The translations under genes were made by a program, and so were the position numbers. This document shows positions 10,838 through 20,536 of a DNA stretch of 64,000 nucleotides, one piece after another (position 1 is the first letter of the stretch; each line of letters starts with the position of its first letter). Origin of the DNA: Tubulanus polymorphus (lineage: Eukaryota > Nemertea > Palaeonemertea > Tubulaniformes > Tubulanidae); the NCBI RefSeq assembly GCF_964204645.1, contig NC_134029.1:6333001-6397000 (forward strand). Direction: 5' to 3'. Below the pieces are notes generated by a model. It saw only the letters and a list, made by a program, of their open reading frames with translations. It was not told the DNA's origin and did no database searches.

Positions 10838-10994
10838 CTAAAAATAGAGGAGATGGTAAATATCAAAAATATAAAGTCTTTGCTTCAAGCACAGGGGCTC
10901 GTCACATTAAAATCGAAGCTACCACTGTCCTATGAATCACCTGTCGACTAGGCCTAGGCCTACCTGATCTCAGTCAATTAGGCTAAACAAAAAT

Positions 10995-11186
10995 GATACC
11001 TTGTTTCTCCGCAGCGGCCAGGTCATTTTTGTAAAATATGATAAAATTTATAAACAGTTCATTTCTATAGCGGCCGGGTCTGTTATGGTGAAATTGATCA
11101 CGATTTTAAAAAAAGTAATGTATAGGGTAGATAGGCGGCCGGCCGGGTCAACATTTAAGCTCAGCAGAGCGGAGAAACAAGGTATC
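10995..11186. mobile_element. MITE with 18-bp perfect terminal inverted repeats
   Basis: GATACCTTGTTTCTCCGC at 10995-11012 is repeated exactly in reverse complement at 11169-11186. The ~155-bp interior has three copies of GCGGCC(A/G)GGTC-like sequence and no ORF. An end-related sequence occurs at 8646-8682. Flanking bases do not show a clear target duplication. Confidence 0.75.
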
Positions 11187-11290
11187 AATTTTTTTTGGCC
11201 TTAATCAAATTAGTATTACCGGTAACTTTTTCATTGATTGATCGAAAATGGCACCAAATACCACATTCCCAGGAAAACACAAGACGTTTT

Positions 11291-11323
11291 GTGCGTGTGT
11301 GTGTGTGTGTGTGTGTGTGCGTG
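11291..11323. repeat. (GT)n microsatellite
   Basis: About 16 GT units with two GC interruptions. They produce spurious Cys-Val frames on the plus strand. Confidence 0.95.
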
Positions 11324-13009
11324 ATAGGTTTAATGCAGGACTTTATTTCACACATCCACTTACCGGTATTCGTATTTACATGCCAAACATTTACATGCCA
11401 AACAATGTTCACACACTATTAGATAGCATATATACCAACCTCATATTTCATATATACACGAAATATATTATGAATTATATATTTATATCACAGACACCAC
11501 TCACAGAGGCTTTTCTCCACAGAGGCTTTCACATAATGCTGGGGGTCCCGAATCAAAGCCTAGGTATCACCCTAATAGTCCCCTTTTGTTGTAGTATGGT
11601 ACCTAGAATACTGTTTTCGATCTTTAGGACCCTCCGCATTTTGTTACATGCCCCTATGCCCAGATTTGACAAATTTCAGCCCCCCTACAAAATAAATCAA
11701 GTATACATGTAAACATATACCGATACCTTGGTGTGCATGTCTAATGCCCTCTTGGTTATCTCATGAACCTGTCATACCCAGCAATAATAGTTCACTTATC
11801 ACAGCAGAGACCATTTGCCTATTGCCAATCTTATCTTATCTTCACAATTGATTTATCATGATAGGTGTAGCAAATTCCTAATGTATTAGCCTAGATTAGT
11901 CTATTCCTACGTGTCCAGTTAGTAGAATTGTGAAAAATGTAGCATTTTATCATCATTCTTTGACACACTTTGTTTACACCACTGAAAAAAACACTGGTGG
12001 CATGTTATTCCTGGTTTATTCCTACTGTGAGACAATTGACAAACGATTGAAAATTTCCAAGACCAACGTTTATTACAAACTGATGTGATGATGATGATGG
12101 TGGATACAGAAATATGAAAATATTAAAAAATGAATCATACATACAGTGGCGCCTCCTGGATAGTGCTGACGAGATTTCTTATAAAAAACGATCTAATTAC
12201 ATCAGTATCAAAAGGTTAAATAGTACAATCGTACAACTTACAGAACGTTTCCAGCTGCGTGTAATCATCTTCTCAGATAGAGAATTTAGGAGTGATAAGC
12301 GAGATTCACATTATAAATCACTAACAAAAAAATGACGATGGCGCGTAGTCGTAGCTACGCTACGCATTCTACGGGAAAAACTCAGGCAAAAAGCTGTGCG
12401 TGGATCAAACCAAGGAAAAATACTGAAATAGGACCGCTCCGGCGGGCCGGTAAAAAGTAAAAATCCTGTGAAACTGTAGCCTTTTGTATCTCCTTTGTTT
12501 AAGAAAAAAAGCATTGATGGCATTTGATTTACCAACACTTGTGGCAGTTTTATGTGGACTTTCTTCCAGTGGCGTCTTTTAATCCGATGGCATTTTCACA
12601 GTACACATTCCACGTCTTAAATTCGCTGCAGCAGACGGCAATAATATGGTGCGGGTTAATTCTTACCATCGGATTTTACGCACAAACTTCTAATTCTAAT
12701 CGCGTAACGCCTACATGGCTTAGATCGGTGTCATTAAATTTGCCTAAAATAGCTATGTCCACCCTGATTTTCACAATATTTGTTCAGGTGTTGGTTGGTA
12801 ACCAGTATCAGTACCGCCAGTGTATGCCGTAGAATATATTGTAATCTGGATGCCATTATTGGGCATGTGCCCTTTCAATAGTTTACCTTCTCCATTATTG
12901 GCACATAGCCTCTGGATTACCAGTTAGCGTATATATCATCCCCTTGTCCAATCGACTGTATAGTTTATACGTCCATGTACTGATGTAGCATACTACGATC
13001 TTATTTCAG
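11324..13009. other. Intergenic, no confirmed gene
   Basis: Open frames of 70-100 codons occur (for example plus strand 12524-12832) but they lack recognisable motifs. A short palindromic stretch (GTAGCTACGCTACG region, 12347-12365) is seen. Nothing else. Confidence 0.4.
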
Positions 13010-13252
13010 AGACGCCCTTGATCGAACTGCACAAATTATAGAGAGAGCAGCTGCTGCTGAGCTGTATAGATGCCGCATTTACAGATGGACTGCCTCGAGC
13101 ACAGCGGGTTCACAACATTCGGCCTACAGTGTGCGTGTACTGGATTTTCGATTTTGGATAAAATGTGAACGTCGTTTGGTTATTGCTCCATCGGTCGATT
13201 ACATTGCTATTTTTACTCAACTGCTTAACATCTATTCATGTAAAAATAAGTA
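13010..13252 (+). CDS. Candidate terminal exon of an unknown gene (hypothetical)
   Basis: After a good acceptor (CTTATTTCAG) the plus strand is open for about 80 codons, to a TAG stop at 13250-13252. The segment begins RDALDRTAQIIERAAAAELY. The helical, Ala/Arg-rich beginning and the acceptor make a last exon plausible, but no upstream exon or family match was found. The retrotransposon insertion begins 120 bp downstream, so it would lie in or near this gene's 3' region. The frame could be chance. Confidence 0.25.
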
Positions 13253-13373
13253 GTAGTTACATACACTATTTCTACGACAACTCAGTGATATTCATAGAAA
13301 ATTCGACGATTGGCAGATTGACGAAGTTAGTTTGACGAAACAACGGAAGTGACGAGGAGTTACGACAGCATCA

Positions 13374-13585
13374 TGTCGAGAACGACATGTGTTGGTTCTC
13401 TTATATGATTCGTTGATGTCTCTCTTATATGATTGGTTGCTGTTTCGCGCCATGTGTACTATACTGTAACCCTATACTGTAGTAATAAAGTTAGATGCTG
13501 TTTAGATTCACAAAATACAACACGCTCTTCGACTTTACTCCTTCGGATCTGGTCAACTCTCTGTGGTGATAGTCACTCCACCACA
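13374..13585 (+). repeat. 5' LTR of the BEL/Pao element
   Basis: Begins TGTCGAGAACGACATG and ends CTCCACCACA. It contains two TCTCTTATATGATT-type repeats about 30 bp apart and an AATAAA near 13483 that can serve as the polyadenylation signal. By eye it is identical to the 3' copy. Confidence 0.95.
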
Positions 13586-13606
13586 TTTGGTGCCGTGACC
13601 AGGATT

Positions 13607-16600
13607 ATGTCGACGACATCGAAAAATGCGAATGACAAAACTGAGCGTCAAAACGAAATGGACCAAACGAAGCGTCCTACAGCATCTCGGTTGGCCCACC
13701 GAGGGCAGTTATCTAAATACCTCAATCGTGCAGAAGAGGTCTACCAGAGCCTAAAATCCGGATCAACAGAAGTAGGCCTAGCCGAAGTTCAAGATCTGGT
13801 AGCAATCATATCATCAGCGGTCGCAAAGCTAAACCTCATCCAAGAACTAGATCAAACAATTCTCTCGTTGACGCCTGATGAAAATCTACAATCATCTATC
13901 GCAGAAGCAGATGATTTCGCATTCGAACGGATTATCGAAATACAAAAGTATAGATTCTTTATTGAAACGTTCAATAACGACACGAAACCGACGACAACGA
14001 CAACCCATCAACCGATTAACAACAAATCAAGGCAAGTCAATCTACCTAAGTTACATTTACCGACATTCAGCGGGGATTTACTACAATGGATCGGCTTTAT
14101 AGATGCATTCGAATCAGCTATCCACAACGATACCGGATTAGACGACATCCAAAAATTCCAGTATCTTCGTGCGCAACTCAGCGGAGAAGCGGCCCGATGC
14201 GTCGAGGGCTTATCACTGACCAATAACAACTACGTCGAAGCCATTGAACTCTTGAAAAACAGGTACGGACAAACTCATAAATTGATCAACGTTTATATGA
14301 AGGCATTGTGGGAATTGCCAAAACCACGCGAAAATGTACAACAGATGAAAAAGTTCTACGATGAACTGGAAGGCTATATCAGGGGTCTAAAATCTCTCGG
14401 TAAGACCGAGGAAAGCTATGGGGATCTCCTGATTCCAGTCATATTCGAGAAACTCCCATCGGGAATTAAAACTCAGATCACACGCGACCATGGTGATTCA
14501 GCATGGAATTTAACTGAATTGAAGAAAGCGTTACAGAAAGAGATTCAAGCGGGTCTGGCAGGACAAGCCATTCAAAGTGTGCTCATCAGCGATTCAGAAG
14601 ACGAAACCACAGACACGTCGTTATTAATTCATCACAGAAAACGAAATCAAACAAGCCGTCTAGACCGTAATTATAAAATTCAATGTAACTACTGCAAGAA
14701 AGACCACAAATCAAGGGATTGTCTGATCTATAACACTCTGGAAAAACGGATGGATATAGTGAAAAGAGAAAATCTCTGCCGAAATTGTTTGAGAAAAAAT
14801 CACAAAGCCAGAGATTGCAGGTCACGCTATAGCTGTTCCGTATGTTCAGATAAACACCATACATCTCTATGCGGCAAAAAACCACAATCAGCTGGTCATA
14901 ACGATCAGAACCCGCGATGCGATGACAGGCAAATGTACATCAGCGTGCTAAATTCACAAGACTCAATCACCGTATCGACGCCAGTCGTCTTAAAGACAGC
15001 TGTTGCTGAAATTACTGATGAAAAACAGCAAAACTCCGAGACCGTCAGCATATTGTTTGATGAAGGCTCGACCCGAACATGGATCACGGAGGAAACAGCC
15101 GTGAAATTAAACTTGAAACCGGAGTCGAGCGAAATACTGAATCTTTCGATCTTCGGAGATACTAAATCTAAACAAAGGAAATACGACCGGGTCAAGTTAG
15201 CCATTAAAACCGAAACTGGAGACGTGCCGATAAGCGCACTCGTAAAATCGAACATTACGACACCTATGAGTAGTCACATCAAAGATACACGTAATTTGCA
15301 TTATCTATCGGGTCTGAAACTGGCGCACCCTGTAAGCGGGAATCTTCTTTCGGGTCCGCTAAAAAATTCGAGTCACGATCGTCGTGACTACGCGAACTTT
15401 ATCCTCACCGATGATACTCATGAACGAGACCAACTCGAAAACTTTTGGAGAGTCGAAACACTCGGGATAAAACACCCGATAAACGAAGAACTTACGTTTG
15501 AAAATTACGCGACGGATTGTATCGAAATGGCGGGAAACCAATACGTTGCGCAGCTACCATGGAGGCCGGAACACCCTCCATTACCGACCAATAGACTGAA
15601 CACAGCCAACCGAACGCGAGCGATGGTCAGGAAACTAAATAACGATACCCGAAAAATCTATGATCGAATTATCGAAGATCAAATAGCGCGTGGATTCATC
15701 GAGTCGATCCACGAGGAAAACGAATCCGAAGGGCATTATATACCGCACCACTCGGTGAAGAAAGACTCAGCTACAACACCAATTCGCGTCGTCTACGATT
15801 GTAGCTTCCGTACGCGTCAGTCTCCGAGTTTAAATGACTGCCTGGAAAAAGGACCGCTACTGCTTAACGATCTTGGTTCGATCTTGATGAACTTTCGTAC
15901 ATGCGACGTTGGACTTAGTAGCGACATCGAAAAGGCCTTCCTTCAAGTGGGCCTAGCCGAGCCAGACCGGAAATTCACGAAATTTTTCTGGCTAAGCGAT
16001 CCAAACGACCCCGAAAGCAAATTCATTACGTATCAATTTAAATCTGTATTATTCGGAGCAGCGTGCTCGCCGTTTATTCTCAATGCCGTCATAAAATCAC
16101 ATTTGGACAAAGATAAGAGCACGGTAGCTAACGATATGAAATCGAGCATATACGTAGACAACGTCGTTACGTCGGTGAAAGACGAATCGACAGCAATCGA
16201 TTATTACCATAACGCGAATCGGATGATGTCCGACGCAGGATTTAAACTATGTGAGTGGACTAGTAACAACGAAAACCTCAGACATATTGCGAGTAAAGAC
16301 AACTTATTGAACGGACATGACGTTGTCAACAACCTAGAACTCCTGTGGGATGTCAATCAGGACAGGCTTAAATACAAGCAAGCGATCGAGCATAGCGAAC
16401 CAGAAATTATTACGAAGCGCGAAATCGTCAGGAGCGTGGCGAGTCTCTATGATCCGTTAGGACTGTTATCGCCGGTTCACATCAAATCAAAAATATTCAT
16501 CCAAGAATTATGGAAAGCGAATGTCTCGTGGGATGAATTATTACCAGACGAGGTGAGCAATAACTGGAAAACTTTGTACCGCGATCTACAAAATGCGAGA

Positions 16601-18829
16601 AAAATAACGATTAACCGAAAGTATTTTTCTGCGCCGTCGGAGGATACCGATACTGAGTTACATTGCTTTGTGGACGCGAGTTCACGTGGCTACGGAGCCA
16701 CCGTTTATCTACGTCAAGGGAAAAACACCGCGCTTGTCATAGCGAAAAACAGAGTTGCACCCGTTAAACAGCTCTCGTTACCGCGCCTCGAGCTAATGGC
16801 CGCCGTCGTCGGCGCCCGTTTGATCAAATATTCTTTCGATGCGCTTAATCCATGCTACAATTTCAGCAAAGCGATTATCTGGTCCGATAGCGAGATAGTC
16901 CTAAGTTGGACTAGGAGTGAAAATCGACTTCCGTGTTTCGTTCAAAATCGGGTGCACGAGATAAACTCCTTGAAGCTAAACAATCTCGATGTGGAATTGA
17001 ATTACGTACCGACTCAAGATAATCCAGCGGATCTACTAACACGCGGTATAACCACTCATCAACTGGCCAATTCAACACTATGGTGGCACGGGCCCGACTG
17101 GTTGAAAGTCGGCGATTGGCCAGTCTCGCGATTTCAAGCCGATAACAAAATTAAAACTGATGAATCTGTCGACGAGACTACCATGTCGATACAACACGAA
17201 AAGTTAGAAAAAGCGGGTATCTTAAAGATCATTGATCCGGAAAAATATGGATCGTTGACCGAACTCGTGCGTGTTACCGCTTATTTCCTCAGATATTTAC
17301 ATAATCTGAGGAATCCAGCCGATCGGGTTAGCGGGGAACTCACCGCCGATGAGATAAAAACAGCAGAAAACAAATGGGTCATGGACTTACAGAAAACATA
17401 CTTTAAATCTGAATTGAATCAATTGACAGACCAGAAACTCAAACGCGGTAACCTAATCAAACAACTGAAAATCTTTATCGATGACAGGGGACTTATTCGA
17501 TGCGGCAGTCGTGTGCAAAATTCGTCTTTACCCTACGATGCCAAATTTCCCATTCTTTTACCAGATCACCATATTACGCGTTTGATCGTGTTGTTTCACC
17601 ACAGGAGGTGTAAACATTTAAGAATCGGCGGGACTGTTACTGCTATCAGGCAAAGATACTGGATACCGAAAATTAGACAAGTCGTAAAATCAGTTCTCAG
17701 GAAATGTGTTACGTGCGCTATAGTACGAGGCTCCGCCTACTGTAGACCTATACCACCACCACTTCCAGTTTCGCGCGTTACGGATGCTCCGCCCTTTACC
17801 GGAGTAGATTATTCCGGCGAAATTTGGGTCAGAGGCACGTCTGACAAGCGCCATAAACGTTACATCTGTCTGTTTACATGCGCCACCACGCGAGCAGTCC
17901 ATCTCGAATCAGTCATTAATATGACACCTGCCGCGTTTATTCGAGCATTCCGGAGATTCGTTTCGCGTAGATCGTTACCGCATGAACTGATCAGTGACAA
18001 CGGGTCATACTTTCTAAAATCTTGCGTAGAGATAGAAGAAATCGTCAATTCGCCGATCGTCGCGAGATATATGGCGAACAATCGAATCAGATGGACATTC
18101 ATTCCCAAACGAGCCCCTTGGTTCGGGGGATTCTGGGAAAGGATGATAGGCGTAACGAAAGAATGCCTCAGAAAGATTCTCGGTAGAAGCATCGTCACGG
18201 ACGATGAATTACGAACTCTCTTGTGTGAAATTGAGGCTACGATCAACGATCGACCTCTCACGTATGTGTATAGTACGGAAGACGAGCCTCTTCCGTTATC
18301 TCCGTCACAACTGTTATGCGGTCGCCAATTAACTCTGTTGCCGTATGAGGACATTGATCTAAATGATCAGGACTTTAACGTTTCGTATACCGATATTCAA
18401 CGCCGTAATCAAACGTTGCAAGAACTTTTGAGTTCATTCAAACGACGTTGGAGCCGTGAATACTTGATAGCGCTCAGAGAACGTGCGAAACTCAACGGGA
18501 AACTCGAAAACAAAATAAAAACTGGCGACATTGTTTTAGTGCACGAGGACAACAAGAAGCGAATACACTGGCGTATGGCACTCGTCGAGAAATTAAACGT
18601 TAGCGCCGATGGACTTGTGCGATCAGCGGATATTCGAACAAGTACCGGCCGTACGAACCGACCCGTATCGAAATTATATCCGCTGGAAATTAACGCGAAA
18701 TCTGTCGATGATTCATCGGATACCGGTACGAATACCGATACAAATCAACCGAAAACGCGTGCGACCAGGCTGGCCGCAGCCAACGCTCAGCGAAAGATTA
18801 GAAATTGGACGAAATTATTGAAAGACTGA
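13607..18829 (+). CDS. BEL/Pao gag-pol polyprotein (1,740 aa)
   Basis: The start is the first ATG after the 5' LTR and primer-binding region (13607); the frame is open further back into the LTR but has no earlier ATG. Residue positions are approximate. The N-terminal gag region is followed by three zinc-knuckle-like cysteine clusters near 358, 390 and 408 (e.g. CNYCKKDHKSRDC). The aspartic protease motif LFDEGSTRTWI is near 482. Reverse transcriptase lies at about 700-900 and its active-site box reads YVDN near 848 rather than YVDD. RNase H begins near 1020 (HCFVDASSRGYGAT). The integrase HHCC zinc domain is at about 1320-1370 and DDE residues lie near 1400 (GVDYSG), 1461 (ISDNGS) and 1510 (WERMIG). 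The element's own enzymes copy its RNA and insert the DNA. No stops or frameshifts seen. Whether the YVDN box is native to the family or a weakening change is unknown. Confidence 0.95.
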   Translation: MSTTSKNANDKTERQNEMDQTKRPTASRLAHRGQLSKYLNRAEEVYQSLKSGSTEVGLAEVQDLVAIISSAVAKLNLIQELDQTILSLTPDENLQSSIAEADDFAFERIIEIQKYRFFIETFNNDTKPTTTTTHQPINNKSRQVNLPKLHLPTFSGDLLQWIGFIDAFESAIHNDTGLDDIQKFQYLRAQLSGEAARCVEGLSLTNNNYVEAIELLKNRYGQTHKLINVYMKALWELPKPRENVQQMKKFYDELEGYIRGLKSLGKTEESYGDLLIPVIFEKLPSGIKTQITRDHGDSAWNLTELKKALQKEIQAGLAGQAIQSVLISDSEDETTDTSLLIHHRKRNQTSRLDRNYKIQCNYCKKDHKSRDCLIYNTLEKRMDIVKRENLCRNCLRKNHKARDCRSRYSCSVCSDKHHTSLCGKKPQSAGHNDQNPRCDDRQMYISVLNSQDSITVSTPVVLKTAVAEITDEKQQNSETVSILFDEGSTRTWITEETAVKLNLKPESSEILNLSIFGDTKSKQRKYDRVKLAIKTETGDVPISALVKSNITTPMSSHIKDTRNLHYLSGLKLAHPVSGNLLSGPLKNSSHDRRDYANFILTDDTHERDQLENFWRVETLGIKHPINEELTFENYATDCIEMAGNQYVAQLPWRPEHPPLPTNRLNTANRTRAMVRKLNNDTRKIYDRIIEDQIARGFIESIHEENESEGHYIPHHSVKKDSATTPIRVVYDCSFRTRQSPSLNDCLEKGPLLLNDLGSILMNFRTCDVGLSSDIEKAFLQVGLAEPDRKFTKFFWLSDPNDPESKFITYQFKSVLFGAACSPFILNAVIKSHLDKDKSTVANDMKSSIYVDNVVTSVKDESTAIDYYHNANRMMSDAGFKLCEWTSNNENLRHIASKDNLLNGHDVVNNLELLWDVNQDRLKYKQAIEHSEPEIITKREIVRSVASLYDPLGLLSPVHIKSKIFIQELWKANVSWDELLPDEVSNNWKTLYRDLQNARKITINRKYFSAPSEDTDTELHCFVDASSRGYGATVYLRQGKNTALVIAKNRVAPVKQLSLPRLELMAAVVGARLIKYSFDALNPCYNFSKAIIWSDSEIVLSWTRSENRLPCFVQNRVHEINSLKLNNLDVELNYVPTQDNPADLLTRGITTHQLANSTLWWHGPDWLKVGDWPVSRFQADNKIKTDESVDETTMSIQHEKLEKAGILKIIDPEKYGSLTELVRVTAYFLRYLHNLRNPADRVSGELTADEIKTAENKWVMDLQKTYFKSELNQLTDQKLKRGNLIKQLKIFIDDRGLIRCGSRVQNSSLPYDAKFPILLPDHHITRLIVLFHHRRCKHLRIGGTVTAIRQRYWIPKIRQVVKSVLRKCVTCAIVRGSAYCRPIPPPLPVSRVTDAPPFTGVDYSGEIWVRGTSDKRHKRYICLFTCATTRAVHLESVINMTPAAFIRAFRRFVSRRSLPHELISDNGSYFLKSCVEIEEIVNSPIVARYMANNRIRWTFIPKRAPWFGGFWERMIGVTKECLRKILGRSIVTDDELRTLLCEIEATINDRPLTYVYSTEDEPLPLSPSQLLCGRQLTLLPYEDIDLNDQDFNVSYTDIQRRNQTLQELLSSFKRRWSREYLIALRERAKLNGKLENKIKTGDIVLVHEDNKKRIHWRMALVEKLNVSADGLVRSADIRTSTGRTNRPVSKLYPLEINAKSVDDSSDTGTNTDTNQPKTRATRLAAANAQRKIRNWTKLLKD

Positions 18830-19350
18830 ACTGTGTCTGGATTATATGTATGAAACCGATGCGTAGGCTATCATTGCCTTTTTACTCGACTGTGTTTACA
18901 TCACGTGATTCTGCATGCGTGTTTACGTTAAATTCTTCGTCGGCCGCGAGGTCAAACACGTTATCGTTTTTACGCGTTTTCTGAACTTTAATCGTTTCCG
19001 ATCTTAAACAAATAACGCGTTCGCTTCGAAACTTTTCTTTACCGGAAAGGACTTGAAATATCGTTTAATCACTCTTGGTGTTGGGAATTACTTATTATTA
19101 CTATAAAGCGGATTAATGAATTTAAATGTTATTCGATACGATGTTAACTTGCTTTCTATAGATATAATATTCTTTATGTACTCATTTATTCAACACAACG
19201 CAATGTCCCTATTTCTAGCCCTTATGGCGATTCAATTTCATACGTGAAACTATTACTTAGTATAGTGATTATTAATATCTTTCAATTTAATGCGATACAT
19301 GTTATCTTAGAGTAAACTTTCAAATTCGGCGCTTACCGCCGCCCCCGGAG
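18830..19350 (+). other. BEL/Pao 3' untranslated region
   Basis: About 520 bp between the gag-pol stop and the 3' LTR with no ORF or envelope gene. A short C/G-rich run just before 19351 sits where a polypurine-tract primer should be but is not a classic purine tract. Confidence 0.7.
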
Positions 19351-19562
19351 TGTCGAGAACGACATGTGTTGGTTCTCTTATATGATTCGTTGATGTCTCT
19401 CTTATATGATTGGTTGCTGTTTCGCGCCATGTGTACTATACTGTAACCCTATACTGTAGTAATAAAGTTAGATGCTGTTTAGATTCACAAAATACAACAC
19501 GCTCTTCGACTTTACTCCTTCGGATCTGGTCAACTCTCTGTGGTGATAGTCACTCCACCACA
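19351..19562 (+). repeat. 3' LTR of the BEL/Pao element
   Basis: The same 212 bp as the 5' LTR with no difference found by eye, followed at once by the CATCA target duplication. Confidence 0.95.
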
Positions 19563-19567
19563 CATCA

Positions 19568-20536
19568 ATAGACCTAAACCATACGAAGGCCCATAGGCAT
19601 CGCTTTCCACAGTGGACGCGCGAAGGCAACTGTAGACCTACACCGGGACCCTTCCCATCTGGAATCGACGTATAAGGTATTGTGATTACTTTTTAAAGTG
19701 ACCGGTTTTCGGGTAGCCTGGCCGTCTCTAAACAGGCTAAAAGAAAAGGACTGATTTAGATCGACTTTTTGTGATTTCAGGTCCACTCTTTTAAATGAAT
19801 TAGAAGCTTGCCAGTGAGTTGGATTAATAAGTGGCTATTTCCATTGATAAAAGACAAATTGGAATGATTTTGATATCTCAGAGAAAAATGATTTCGATTA
19901 AGGTTACAAGTTTGGTTGACCAACAATTTTCTTGGGGAGGACCCCTAAACCCCACGCTAGTTTGTCCCACTTTTGATGGCGCTCGCTTTTACCGCCAAAT
20001 AAATCCCGCCTTATCTAAATTCGCACCCACCCAAAAAGAGGCTGTGTAATACGGGGCTGGTCGTTTCGAGATGCATGTTAATATTTCTTTTTTTTCAGAA
20101 ATTCCAGAAAATATGTTCCCAGAACGCTTAACGCATTCGCTCGATTTGGTTTGTATAGGACGGGACTCGCAGAAACGGAACTTGTATATACAACTTTATC
20201 AAATTTCCTTTCATCAATAATCAGTGTCCATGCAGCGTGAACTTAAAGACGACGCCATACAGGTGACAGAAAGGTCGTATAGATCTAATTAAAATTGTCT
20301 TCTTTATTTATTTGAACCTTATGCCGTAGTCAAGGTGTTGTTTATGGATTTCTCTGTTCACGGTTCAAAAACTGATCTCATGAATTCCATTGTCCACTCT
20401 CTCTGCATGAGGTTTGCTTATAACTAAACTAAACCCCTGAACATCGTCATTGTTTTATTTGAACTTGGACCAAGTTTTTAGCCAAATTCTTGAACCTTAT
20501 GAAGCATGAGATCAATCCGAAGTAAACATTTTTAAA
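19568..20536. other. Intergenic and promoter-side DNA of the Kunitz-like gene
   Basis: No coding region recognised. The stretch immediately upstream of 20537 should hold the promoter and 5' UTR of the secreted-protein gene, but no clear TATA box or other element is visible. Confidence 0.4.

Larger units (their letters stand above)
13369..19567 (+). mobile_element. Complete BEL/Pao-type LTR retrotransposon with target-site duplication
   Basis: Identical-looking 212-bp LTRs (13374-13585, 19351-19562) start with TG and end with CA. They are flanked by the 5-bp direct repeat CATCA at 13369-13373 and 19563-19567. A TGGTGCCGTGACC-like primer-binding region follows the 5' LTR. One uninterrupted gag-pol frame fills 13607-18829. 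Domain order is gag, zinc knuckles, protease, reverse transcriptase, RNase H, integrase, as in the BEL/Pao superfamily; no envelope gene is present. Intact ORF, matching LTRs and a perfect target duplication all point to very recent insertion. GC content and codon use differ from the AT-rich surroundings. Confidence 0.96.

Noticed and set aside
11185-11422. Cys-Val and Thr-His frames on both strands
   Set aside because: They are produced by the (GT)n microsatellite.
12524-12832. 102-codon plus-strand frame with hydrophobic stretches
   Set aside because: No ATG at a sensible place, no splice signals and no recognisable family; it probably occurs by chance.
13433-13606. Extension of the gag-pol frame upstream into the 5' LTR
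   Set aside because: There is no ATG before 13607 in this frame, and the extension overlaps the LTR and primer-binding region.
14008-18354. Several minus-strand frames of 60-164 codons inside the BEL element
   Set aside because: They are antisense shadows of the gag-pol ORF with no motifs of their own.
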